Assembly (NCBI RefSeq): GCF_024159265.1
Contig: NZ_JAMYWY010000001.1
Span: forward strand, 558,001 to 622,000
Reading direction: 5' to 3'
Length of the DNA: 64,000 nt
From: Paenibacillus sp. 1781tsa1
GTDB lineage: Bacteria; Bacillota; Bacilli; Paenibacillales; Paenibacillaceae
The translations under genes were made by a program, and so were the position numbers. Below are positions 51,909-59,835 of this stretch, in pieces (positions within the stretch are counted from its first letter, which is position 1; each line of letters begins with the position of its first letter). The notes under the pieces are model-generated. The model ran no database searches, was not told the origin of the DNA, and was given only the letters and a program-made list of their open reading frames with translations.

Positions 51909-51937
51909 TTGACAGCCCTTACCAATATCCATATTAT
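51909..51937 (+). promoter_or_regulatory. Near-consensus sigma-A promoter of the N-oxygenase/ATP-grasp operon
   Basis: TTGACA (51909-51914), exactly 17 nt, TATTAT (51932-51937); predicted start near 51944, leader about 45 nt. Upstream lies another TATAAT (51833-51838) followed at once by the inverted repeat ACAACctGTTGT (51843-51854), a possible operator or second start. Confidence 0.65.
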
Positions 51938-51988
51938 AGAAAAATATAGCAGAAAGTAAAGAAATTTGAATTGGAGGTGAAATTCTTT

Positions 51989-53212
51989 ATGAGGGATATC
52001 GTCTTTCTGTGTGACAAGCGAATGAACACCAAAACGGGGTTTATCGAAGCTTTGTCCAACATATCGGAAACAACCAATATTTTGTTGGTAGAACAGGGAT
52101 ATGAACAATTTTATTCCTTACCGGAAGGGTTGTTCAGTGCTGTGTTCGAAGTGGAAGATATTACTCGGATTGATCAGGTGGAAGAGGTTTTTGAGCGCAT
52201 TTTGGATGAATATGATGTGGAGCGCGTCATTGCCCCGACCGAAAATGTGGTGGAGACCGGTGGGTATCTCCGATCGCGTTTTGGCATACCTGGTATTCAA
52301 AAGAATCAGGCCGAGACGGTTCGGAACAAATGGATCATGAAGGAAACATTGCGGCAGGCGGGAATCCACACGTCACAGACGCGTATTGCGTCCAATGCAG
52401 TACAGATTAGAAAGATTGTCGCAGGCATTGGTTTTCCCATCATTATCAAACCGATTAGCGGCTGGGCGACGATCATGACGTACAGGCTCAATAATCAAGA
52501 GGAGCTTGAGCAGTATATCAGCCATTCCTGGAATCGGGAATCGGTGCTCATTGAGGAATTTATTACGGGTAGGGAGTTTCATATTGATTCGATCGTTTCA
52601 GAAGGTGAGCTTGTATTTTCCTCCGTCTCTGAATATTTGTTTAATTGTCTTGAGATTGTCCAAAATGATCGCCCTTCCGGCACGATCTGTTATCCCGCTA
52701 ACACACATTATGAATATGTGGAACGGATGCAGTCGTTCAATGAAGAGATCATACGGACACTGGGAATACGTAACAGTGTGTTCCATGCAGAAGTATTCCT
52801 TCTGCCGAATGGGGAGATCTGTTTTGGAGAGATTGGAGCACGAATTGGAGGCATTGTCATCATTCCACCTATGGTTTTGAATTCTCATCAGGTGAACTTG
52901 TTTGATGCGGCCATTCAAACGGAACTTGGGATATATGAAGCGCCAACCTTGGTTAATACAGGCAAGTATACCGGTGCGGTTAATTTCCCATCTGCTGTAG
53001 GCAAGATCGAAAGTATCTCATCAGCAGAAGATTTCAAATCGATGGAAGGACTCATTGATATCCGAATTAACTTTACATCGGGTCAGTCCATTTCAGGTGG
53101 TCGAGATACGATGTCCCGATCCGGATTTGCCATTGTGGAAGGTCCAGATATCGAATTCGTTAGAAAACAACTTCTAGAACTACATGACAAGTTTGTCCTG
53201 GTTCACCAATAA
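51989..53212 (+). CDS. ATP-grasp amino-acid/peptide ligase (first of two)
   Basis: 407 residues. The N-terminal pre-ATP-grasp domain is at about 1-110. The ATP-binding lobe has RNKWIMKETLRQAGI, FPIIIKPISG (ATP-binding Lys) and ESVLIEEFITGREFHIDSIV. The metal-binding segment is FHAEVFLLPNGEICFGEIGA followed by R-I-G-G. It resembles the carboxylate-amine ligases of dipeptide and amino-acid ligase type (BacD/CarB-like). It would activate a carboxylate as acyl-phosphate and couple it to an amine. ATG 51989 follows SD GGAGGTGA (51973-51980); TTG 51971 precedes it. First gene of a four-gene operon. Confidence 0.88.
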   Translation: MRDIVFLCDKRMNTKTGFIEALSNISETTNILLVEQGYEQFYSLPEGLFSAVFEVEDITRIDQVEEVFERILDEYDVERVIAPTENVVETGGYLRSRFGIPGIQKNQAETVRNKWIMKETLRQAGIHTSQTRIASNAVQIRKIVAGIGFPIIIKPISGWATIMTYRLNNQEELEQYISHSWNRESVLIEEFITGREFHIDSIVSEGELVFSSVSEYLFNCLEIVQNDRPSGTICYPANTHYEYVERMQSFNEEIIRTLGIRNSVFHAEVFLLPNGEICFGEIGARIGGIVIIPPMVLNSHQVNLFDAAIQTELGIYEAPTLVNTGKYTGAVNFPSAVGKIESISSAEDFKSMEGLIDIRINFTSGQSISGGRDTMSRSGFAIVEGPDIEFVRKQLLELHDKFVLVHQ

Positions 53213-53234
53213 ACCATTCTAGGAGGGCTTTGGG

Positions 53235-54287
53235 TTGTTGCTAGATAACGCTGATGTGAAGAGACTGGATAGTCATGATTGGAGAAAGCAAGAATTTGAG
53301 CATTTTGAAAAGGACATGACCAGTGAGAGTCCACGTTTTCCCTGCATATTCGGTTCCATGGGACTTAGCCGTAATGAGCTACGTTTCTCCTTTTTTGATG
53401 ATGTAGATGACCATTCCATAGAAGAACTGGGAAAGGCATTGAGAGAATACGTGGAACAGGCAAGGAGCTTTGGAAACTACACTTCCATGGTCACGTTCTT
53501 TAATATTGGTAAGGATCTATCCATCCATGAATATCAGCATATGTTTTGGTCCATCCTGACCCGGCTACACACCATTGACTTGAAAGAATGGCCTGAATTC
53601 ATACCGAATGAAGAGAATGATCCCTTGTGGGAATTTTGCTTTCATGGGGAACCCATTTTTGTCGTTTGTAACACACCAGCACATGAGGTCAGAAGGAGCA
53701 GACGTGCCAATACATACATGATTACCTTTCAACCCCGATGGGTCTTTGATTCGATTGGCTTAGGAACACCAAAAGGAGATAAATCCAAGGATTTGGTGCG
53801 AAGCTTGCTTCGGCAATACGATGCAATTGAACCATTCCCGCATCTAGGGATCTATGGGAATCCGAATAATCGAGAGTGGCTGCAATATTTTATTCCAGAT
53901 ACCAACGAAGTTTCCGCTACAGCGCAATGCCCATTTCATCATATGAGGAGGAATACTATGAGTTCAGTTCAATATATCAAAGGGTCTGACGTAACACTTG
54001 AAGAAGCTGTAATGCAATTGCTGCCTGTAACCGGTTCGGTAGAGGTACAAAGAGATACACCATTCAGGGAGCACAAATCCCATACCCATCCTACAGACGA
54101 GACACTTTTGATTATAAATGGAGATATTACCTTCTTCACTGAAGAAGGAGAACTGCATTGCACGCCTGGTGACCGCATTCTGCTTCCGGCTAATACGGTG
54201 CATTCCTCCAAAGCCGGGGAGAATGGAACGTTGTACATTATCGCTTTGGAGTTTGTGGAGCAGCCGAAAGAAGAGGTTCTGGCATGA
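53235..54287 (+). CDS. Fusion of YqcI/YcgG-family putative heme N-oxygenase with a cupin domain
   Basis: 350 residues in two domains. Residues 1-236 are a YqcI/YcgG protein: SPRFPCIFGSMGLSRNELRF (Cys37) through to ATAQCPFHH (Cys232). To my knowledge members of this family include heme-dependent N-oxygenases of arginine-like substrates (GntA of guanitoxin synthesis; DcsA is probably related). Residues 242-350 are a complete cupin with metal ligands His283, His285, Glu289 (SHTHPTDE) and His323 (PANTVHS). Start TTG 53235 is 7 nt after SD AGGAGGG. An N-oxygenase joined to a metal cupin parallels SznF, where the cupin rearranges an N-hydroxylated arginine into an N-nitroso group, though SznF uses a different oxygenase fold. 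ATGA overlap with the next ligase. Substrate and product are inference. Confidence 0.8.
   Translation: MLLDNADVKRLDSHDWRKQEFEHFEKDMTSESPRFPCIFGSMGLSRNELRFSFFDDVDDHSIEELGKALREYVEQARSFGNYTSMVTFFNIGKDLSIHEYQHMFWSILTRLHTIDLKEWPEFIPNEENDPLWEFCFHGEPIFVVCNTPAHEVRRSRRANTYMITFQPRWVFDSIGLGTPKGDKSKDLVRSLLRQYDAIEPFPHLGIYGNPNNREWLQYFIPDTNEVSATAQCPFHHMRRNTMSSVQYIKGSDVTLEEAVMQLLPVTGSVEVQRDTPFREHKSHTHPTDETLLIINGDITFFTEEGELHCTPGDRILLPANTVHSSKAGENGTLYIIALEFVEQPKEEVLA
53945..53960 (+). promoter_or_regulatory. Internal ribosome binding site and start codon for the cupin half
   Basis: GAGGAGGA (53945-53952) is followed after 5 nt by an in-frame ATG (53958-53960, Met242) exactly at the domain boundary. Free cupin (about 109 residues) could be made besides the fusion, or this is a relic of two formerly separate genes. 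Confidence 0.6.
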
Positions 54288-55552
54288 CTCGTTCCTCCGT
54301 TGGTTTGCTTATGAGAAAAGGTTTTTCTCTGCACGGGGATCATATTGAAGCTCTGGGGAGAATTTTCGAAGAGGTCCATTTATGGACCTCTGTTTCTGGA
54401 TATGAACAAGATCCGCGCTTTCGGTCTGTTCAGCATATTCCCAAGTACGAGAATGTGGAAGAAATGATCTTGCAGGCTAGACAATTAGGCGTTCCGTTTT
54501 TCATTACCTGGCAGGAAACGGATATTGTACTGAATGCGAGATTGAATGAAGGATTGGGAAGACAGGATATTCCTGTCCAAGCGGCCGAAATTGCCAGAGA
54601 CAAGTCCAGACAGCGTCAGTTCCTGAAGCAGGAGGACGTGGCCTGTCCTGAATTTTATGCTGTAAATACGTTGGATGAGGCTGTTTCAGCGGCGGCAAGT
54701 GTAGGCTATCCGGTTATTATTAAACCCACACTGGCCGCATCCAGCAGCCATGTTGCGCTCGTTCATTCGTATGCCGAATTGAAGGAGGCCTTCGATAGTA
54801 TCTCGCAACTTGCCATTTCGCAATCGGAGCTATATTTTGACGAGGAATGTCCTGCAATAGCGCTGATTGAAGAGTTCCTGCCCGGGGAAGAGATTACGCT
54901 GGATGGCGTAGTTGTGAATGGACGGTTTTATCTGGGCGGAGTCCATAACAAGCTCAGAATGCCAGGTCCTTACTTTGAAGAGGATGAATATACGCTACCT
55001 TTTCAGGGAGAATCCAATGTGGAACAAGAACTTTGCGAGATGGCTCAGCAAATATGCACAGGTCTGAAACTTGTAAATGGGCTGTTTAACGTTGAAGCCA
55101 GGCAGAACGCCAATGATGAGTATAAAGTGGTGGAGTTCAGCTGCCGTATCAGTGGTGGGCATGTCTATCGCAATATTCGTGATGTGTACGGCACTGATCT
55201 GGTGACCGCCCACGCTTATGGTCTTCAGGGGGAGGAGAAGTTGGCTGCCCATTTTGCGAAAAGAACGGCTCCCAAGTGCGCAACCTGTATCAAATTTGTA
55301 TACCGTGATGGCAAGGTGTTGAATAATGCCAGCGGTGAGGCAGCAGACGATGTGAGGTACCGGGCGTATTATCCGGTTGCTGCCAAAGGTAGAGTGGTTC
55401 ATTCTGCTCCGAAGGGATTCGATATTACAGGTCTGTTGTCTGTACGTACCAAATATCAGGGTCCTGAGGACATCGAATCGGTAAAACAAGCCGCAAGATT
55501 GCTGGAACAAAAGCTGGATTTGCAAGTTGCTGAGGTGAGACAGCTTCAATGA
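54284..55552 (+). CDS. ATP-grasp ligase (second of two)
   Basis: 422 residues. ARDKSRQRQFLKQEDVACPE, then GYPVIIKPTLAASSSHVALV (ATP-binding Lys), ALIEEFLPGEEITLDGVVVN and the acid residues in FNVEARQN and VVEFSCRISGG. The usual E-x-N-x-R metal motif is E-F-S-C-R here, with Ser for Asn. It is closest in pattern to carboxylate-amine ligases of ATP-grasp type 4/CarB-like. Coupled by ATGA overlap to the N-oxygenase/cupin gene and to the MFS gene. Two different ligases in one operon suggest a product with two amide or related bonds, or a ligation of an N-oxygenated unit to amino acids. Confidence 0.87.
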   Translation: MTRSSVGLLMRKGFSLHGDHIEALGRIFEEVHLWTSVSGYEQDPRFRSVQHIPKYENVEEMILQARQLGVPFFITWQETDIVLNARLNEGLGRQDIPVQAAEIARDKSRQRQFLKQEDVACPEFYAVNTLDEAVSAAASVGYPVIIKPTLAASSSHVALVHSYAELKEAFDSISQLAISQSELYFDEECPAIALIEEFLPGEEITLDGVVVNGRFYLGGVHNKLRMPGPYFEEDEYTLPFQGESNVEQELCEMAQQICTGLKLVNGLFNVEARQNANDEYKVVEFSCRISGGHVYRNIRDVYGTDLVTAHAYGLQGEEKLAAHFAKRTAPKCATCIKFVYRDGKVLNNASGEAADDVRYRAYYPVAAKGRVVHSAPKGFDITGLLSVRTKYQGPEDIESVKQAARLLEQKLDLQVAEVRQLQ

Positions 55553-56781
55553 TACAGACTATTTTATTCATCCTCTTCCTGTCCATTACCTTATGTGGAG
55601 ATACCATTCTAAACATTACCCTGATCTGGTCGGTACTGGAGCAGGGTGGGTCGATTACTCATCTGAGTATTATTATTACGATCATGAGTTTGATACCTAT
55701 TTTATTGCAGAAGTATAGCTTTTTTCTTAAAACTGCACTTAAAGAACGACCCTTGCTAATTTTCAGCTTAGCGCGCATCCTGGGTATTGTGTTTCTTCTT
55801 GTGTTTTTAATTCAATTTGCCGGCAATACCAATGTGTATGGCTTATATCTGATTGGTGGCGTATTCTCCGTGATTCTGTTTTTGACCAATCAGAGTCTGG
55901 AAATCTACATGTCCCAGATGGTGTTGGATGGGAAAATCAAATCACACAAGGCCTCGCATGACTTGCAGACGGCAATTCAGATTGGTGCATTTGGAGGAAG
56001 TGCGGTAACTGGAGTTTTGCTCAGTATAGGCGGACTGCCAATGATCTCAACGGTACTGATGGTGACGCTGGCTGTGGGGATGATGGCTCCATGGCTCATT
56101 CCAATTCTGTCCCGATCCGGTCAGGCTGAGCAGAACGTACAGAAAGAAAAAACGGAGGCTCCGCAGATTACCTACTCCGACGCTGTGCGAAAAAAAGTAC
56201 TGAACATGACCATATTGGCGGTGGTTGTATTAACCGTGCAATTGGGAGCAATCAATTTTATCGTACCAATTTTGTTCCATGATATCTACAATTGGGATTC
56301 ATCCCGTTACGGGGCTATCGGAGCTGCGATGGGGCTTGGGGCCTTTCTTGCAACGCTGATTCGTAAGTGGGAACACCGAATTCCAATGTATCTATTTATA
56401 CTGATCGGTGTTATTGATATCATCATTGGCACGGTACAGGTGTTTGCGGTGTCGTTAATCTGTGGATTTATGCTTGGGTTTGTGTTTAATCGGACTCGTA
56501 TTATGCAAAGATCAGTCATGTTTGATAACTTGCGCAGTCGTGAAGAGACCATGAAGTGGTCGGGAAGATCAACATTTGCCACTCAATTCACAAGATCTGT
56601 TGTCCCGCTGGTACTGGCACTACCGCTGTCCCTTATGGGGCAGGAGAACACAGGCGTGCTGTTAGGAGCAATCGGTGTTACGGTGACGATAATCCTGTTT
56701 GTCGCCATAAGGCTGGAGAACAGATTGCCACTTCAAGGCACCGAGTCGATTATTGCCGGGGACAGTAAACCTTCGATTTGA
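55549..56781 (+). CDS. MFS transporter, probable exporter of the operon product
   Basis: 410 residues, about 12 TM helices, with a cytoplasmic charged loop near residue 195 (EQNVQKEKTEAPQITY). It has the pattern of drug/metabolite exporters (EntS/MefA-like) rather than sugar importers. ATGA overlap with the preceding ligase places it firmly in the biosynthetic operon, so export of or resistance to the product is likely. A terminator follows 45 nt after its stop. Confidence 0.85.
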   Translation: MIQTILFILFLSITLCGDTILNITLIWSVLEQGGSITHLSIIITIMSLIPILLQKYSFFLKTALKERPLLIFSLARILGIVFLLVFLIQFAGNTNVYGLYLIGGVFSVILFLTNQSLEIYMSQMVLDGKIKSHKASHDLQTAIQIGAFGGSAVTGVLLSIGGLPMISTVLMVTLAVGMMAPWLIPILSRSGQAEQNVQKEKTEAPQITYSDAVRKKVLNMTILAVVVLTVQLGAINFIVPILFHDIYNWDSSRYGAIGAAMGLGAFLATLIRKWEHRIPMYLFILIGVIDIIIGTVQVFAVSLICGFMLGFVFNRTRIMQRSVMFDNLRSREETMKWSGRSTFATQFTRSVVPLVLALPLSLMGQENTGVLLGAIGVTVTIILFVAIRLENRLPLQGTESIIAGDSKPSI

Positions 56782-56826
56782 AGGAGGTAAACAGTTATTA
56801 AAGATTGGGAAATGAAGTGTATGGAG

Positions 56827-56863
56827 GGTCAGCCAGATACGTTCTGGTTGACCTTTTTTTTTT
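56827..56863 (+). terminator. Terminator of the N-oxygenase/ATP-grasp operon
   Basis: GGTCAGCCAGA pairs with TCTGGTTGACC, followed by ten T. Confidence 0.92.
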
Positions 56864-56883
56864 GGTGGTTCAACCGGAAGAAA

Positions 56884-56985
56884 TGTGGATAACCCAAAAG
56901 CAGTTAACGATCTCATGACGTATTTAACACAAAGTTAATACCATATGTGGATATCTTGTGTGTATAACACTCTAAATGTGGACAA
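56884..56985 (-). other. Cluster of three DnaA-box-like sequences (minus orientation)
   Basis: TGTGGATAA (56884-56892, perfect complement of TTATCCACA), TGTGGATAT (56946-56954) and TGTGGACAA (56977-56985), all in the same orientation, between the MFS terminator and the tetR promoter. The spacing is 62 and 31 bp. Confidence 0.6.
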
Positions 56986-57032
56986 GTATGGATTAGTTTG
57001 AGCGGAAGAAGATCATTTGTTAACAGAAATAC

Positions 57033-57061
57033 TTGTTTTCAACCAACTAGTACTGTATAGT
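57033..57061 (+). promoter_or_regulatory. Promoter of tetR giving an apparently leaderless mRNA
   Basis: TTGTTT (57033-57038), 17 nt, TATAGT (57056-57061) with TG just upstream. The expected start at 57068-57069 coincides with the ATG at 57069, and no SD exists before the gene. Confidence 0.55.
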
Positions 57062-57067
57062 TCTAAA
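57045..57067 (+). promoter_or_regulatory. TetR operator 1, overlapping its own -10
   Basis: Two octamers of the palindrome TAGTACTA type (TAGTACTG, TAGTTCTA) 10 bp apart. The 23-bp site matches operator 2 at 20 positions. Confidence 0.7.
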
Positions 57068-57068
57068 T

Positions 57069-57689
57069 ATGACAAATCAAAAAATGAACACGGGACCTGC
57101 GAAATCCAAGAGTTCCAATCCGGTGAACCGGACCAAGGCAGTTGAAGTGGCTGCACAATTATTTCTGCGTCAGGGGTACAGCTATGTCAGCATGGATGAG
57201 GTCGTGCGTGTGAGTGGGGTATCCAAGTCCAATATCTATTACCACTTTAAAAACAAGGAGGAACTGCTTCAGGCCGTGGTACAATACTGGATTGCCCAGT
57301 ATGAGTCGGAGCTGTATCTGCTGCTCAGTCAACGTGAGCGAGGAGTGGAGGAGCGCATCTACTCATTTATGGCAATGCTGTCGGCAGGTATTGAGGGCCG
57401 AAATTACGAAGGGAGCTGCCCTTTTGTCACGTTATATATGCAGACGCCTGACAGTGCATCCCAAGTGAAGGAGAGCATATCCAGATTCTTTCGTGAGCTT
57501 AGACCAATGGTGGAGAAGCTGTTTCAGCAAGGTTTGGATCGTGGTGAATTTCGCAAAGAAATCGAACCGGGACCGGCTGCGTTGTTGTTTATTGCAGCAT
57601 TAGAAGGTTCACTGATTCTTGCGGGAACTGCGCGTGATGTAGGCATTATTGAACAATCGGCACGTACTTTTTGTCAGATGCTTCGGTAA
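57069..57689 (+). CDS. TetR/AcrR family transcriptional regulator
   Basis: 206 residues. The N-terminal helix-turn-helix domain (about 20-68) has AVEVAAQLFLRQGYSYVSMD, EVVRVSGVSKSNIYYHFKNK and EELLQAVV. The C-terminal ligand/dimer domain resembles the LmrA/YxaF-like group (GSCPFVTLYMQTPDSASQV, PGPAALLFIAALEGSLILAG). No SD precedes the ATG and the promoter places transcription start at the ATG, so leaderless initiation is inferred. The same operator occurs before itself and before the next gene, so it autoregulates and controls the SDR-hydrolase fusion. Its terminator overlaps its stop codon. Confidence 0.92.
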   Translation: MTNQKMNTGPAKSKSSNPVNRTKAVEVAAQLFLRQGYSYVSMDEVVRVSGVSKSNIYYHFKNKEELLQAVVQYWIAQYESELYLLLSQRERGVEERIYSFMAMLSAGIEGRNYEGSCPFVTLYMQTPDSASQVKESISRFFRELRPMVEKLFQQGLDRGEFRKEIEPGPAALLFIAALEGSLILAGTARDVGIIEQSARTFCQMLR

Positions 57690-57705
57690 ACGAAGCTTTT
57701 TTTTT
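57680..57705 (+). terminator. Terminator overlapping the tetR stop codon
   Basis: GCTTCG pairs with CGAAGC; the TAA stop (57687-57689) is in the loop; nine T follow. Confidence 0.85.
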
Positions 57706-57711
57706 GAATAT

Positions 57712-57734
57712 AACTAGTACTACATAGTACTAAA
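57712..57734 (+). promoter_or_regulatory. TetR operator 2, before the SDR-hydrolase fusion gene
   Basis: TAGTACTAcaTAGTACTA: two perfect palindromic octamers with centres 10 bp apart, directly before SD AAGGGG. It matches operator 1 at 20 of 23 positions. Confidence 0.75.
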
Positions 57735-57749
57735 AGGGGCGATAACGGA

Positions 57750-59741
57750 ATGAACGTACATACGATCCAAGTATCCAATGAAGAAAATACAGCGTCAAAT
57801 TCAACAAAAATTAATCAGGTAATGAGCACGTCTGATATGGAGCCAACAATCATTTTCATGACAGGCAGCACTGGTTTTATCGGCAAAGAAACGGTCAAAC
57901 AACTCGCGCAAGGAGACGCTCAATTGCTCTTGCTGGTTCGATCGGAACAGCGTGCCAGAACGGTGCTGAAGGCTTATGGAGTGAAGGATTTCGCCAGAAT
58001 TACCTTTATTACCGGTGATTTATCCATTTCGGGTCTTGGAATTACCGCAGTGGACCGGGAGCGTGTTGCTGAAGCGAATGTGATCATCCATGCGGGGGGA
58101 ACGATGGACGTCACCTTGGAACGAACGGTAGCCGAGCAGATATTCATGAACGGGGCGAGAGAAGTGGCCCAACTTGCACAAGAAATTCACTATACCCGCG
58201 GACTGAGACACTTTATCCACGTGGTTGGTTTCATGAGTCCCTATGGACAGCGGAACGAACAGGGAGGTTATCTTCAGGTCGACCATGTGGGCGATCAGGA
58301 AAGTGCATATGAAGAGATGAAATTTCATGCTGATCTGCATATTCGTGAACATGCAGAACAACATAACTATCCTTTATCCGTTGTGAATCCGAGTACAGTG
58401 GTTGGACCACGTCCGACTGGGGAAACGGAGCAAACGGGGGGGATTGGGCTGCTCATTCAGGCGATTCAAAAACGACTTATGCCTGTAGTGCCGGGAGGTT
58501 CATCCTATTGGTTACCCCTTGTGGAGAATGATGTTGTTGCACAAACACTTGTTTTTCTATCCAGGGAAGCAGATCCAGCCGGAGGAACCTATCCATTGTT
58601 GGCGCGGAAGGAAGACAGCCCCAATATGAAGGAACTGTTGCATCTTCTGGCACATGAATTGGATGTACCCAAACCCAAAGGATCTGTACCGCTACCTTGG
58701 ATTCAATGGGCAATGAAATCAGGGGGCACACGCCTCACTGGTGTACCAGCGGAGTCGGTTGCTTTTATTACAAACAGGTCATTCCCGGTCGAGGAGACGG
58801 AGGCTCTGTTTACACGTATGGGGCAATCCTGGCCGGACATCAGGGAACAGCTTCCGTTGGTTACAGCAGATCTGGACTACCGTCTTCGGTATGCATCTTT
58901 ACCTGAGGATGTTCCGGCAGATTATATCCGGTCACGGAGCGGGAATATGGCTATGATCGGTTGGGAGGGTGAAGGAGAGCCCTGGATTATTGTGCATGGT
59001 CTGCTGCAAACAGCAGATGAGATGTTACCTTTGGGAGAACAGCTTTGGAAAGAGACAGGTAACCCAGTTTGGTTAATGGATCTCGCGGGATTCGGACGGT
59101 CCCCTGTACATCAGGGAGATGAAGCGTTTGAAGGTCAGGTGGCTGCACTACTTAAGGCACTTGGTGAGTTTGAGGGTCCCGTGAAGCTGGTAGGTCATTC
59201 GATAGGGGCAGCTATTGTGGCTGCCGCACAGTTGCGTAGCGGCCGGACAGACATTCGGCTGGGATTGCTTCAGCCGGTTGCCAACAATTCAAATCCGAAT
59301 GTGCTCAGATGGGTTTCCCGTTTGCCAAGAGGTGTGATGCGTTCTTTGCTTCGTCTCCGATCGGAGAAGAGTTGGAAGCGAATGTTCAGTGCATATATCA
59401 GTGGAGAAGACAGAAGAGGCATGGACCATACGATGGCCAAAAGGATACGCTCCAGTCTCCAATCCCCTCGAATTGCGGGAGCGAATGCAGATTTGCTACG
59501 GTGGATCCACTCCGGCAAGCAGGGAAGGGTCAACGCCTTGCTCTGGATGAAAGCGTTGGCTGATGATCGCGCCAAAAATGCATTAGTTATATGGGCCAAT
59601 AAAGATCGGGAATATCACTATCCCCGGGATATGAACTCACAGATCAAACGCATAGATGTACCCTATGGACATTACTTTCCGACGTTTCAATATAAGGAAA
59701 CAGCTGCAATCCTCGCCGAATGGGCCAATACCTTGAAGTGA
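57750..59741 (+). CDS. Two-domain protein: extended SDR (thioester-reductase-like) fused to an alpha/beta hydrolase
   Basis: 663 residues. Residues about 30-370 are an NAD(P)-binding extended SDR: IIFMTGSTGFIGKETVKQLA, a G-D-L-S loop, HAGG-type strand (VIIHAGGTMDV) and YEEMKFHAD with the Tyr-x-x-x-Lys pair. Residues about 400-660 are an alpha/beta hydrolase: PWIIVHGLLQTADEM, nucleophile Ser484 in GHSIGA, then WANKDREYHYP and a final GHYFPTF with the catalytic His. Together they could reduce and hydrolyse an acyl or ester substrate such as a fatty or polyketide derivative. It is under the neighbouring TetR regulator, through operator 2. Confidence 0.85.
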   Translation: MNVHTIQVSNEENTASNSTKINQVMSTSDMEPTIIFMTGSTGFIGKETVKQLAQGDAQLLLLVRSEQRARTVLKAYGVKDFARITFITGDLSISGLGITAVDRERVAEANVIIHAGGTMDVTLERTVAEQIFMNGAREVAQLAQEIHYTRGLRHFIHVVGFMSPYGQRNEQGGYLQVDHVGDQESAYEEMKFHADLHIREHAEQHNYPLSVVNPSTVVGPRPTGETEQTGGIGLLIQAIQKRLMPVVPGGSSYWLPLVENDVVAQTLVFLSREADPAGGTYPLLARKEDSPNMKELLHLLAHELDVPKPKGSVPLPWIQWAMKSGGTRLTGVPAESVAFITNRSFPVEETEALFTRMGQSWPDIREQLPLVTADLDYRLRYASLPEDVPADYIRSRSGNMAMIGWEGEGEPWIIVHGLLQTADEMLPLGEQLWKETGNPVWLMDLAGFGRSPVHQGDEAFEGQVAALLKALGEFEGPVKLVGHSIGAAIVAAAQLRSGRTDIRLGLLQPVANNSNPNVLRWVSRLPRGVMRSLLRLRSEKSWKRMFSAYISGEDRRGMDHTMAKRIRSSLQSPRIAGANADLLRWIHSGKQGRVNALLWMKALADDRAKNALVIWANKDREYHYPRDMNSQIKRIDVPYGHYFPTFQYKETAAILAEWANTLK

Positions 59742-59835
59742 GTTCAGATCTGGACATGCAGGAATCCCGTGCCAATTGTCGAAAGGGTCAAGTCGAGTTG
59801 TGAAGAGCTGAAACCTAGACAGGAGAGATGAATGT

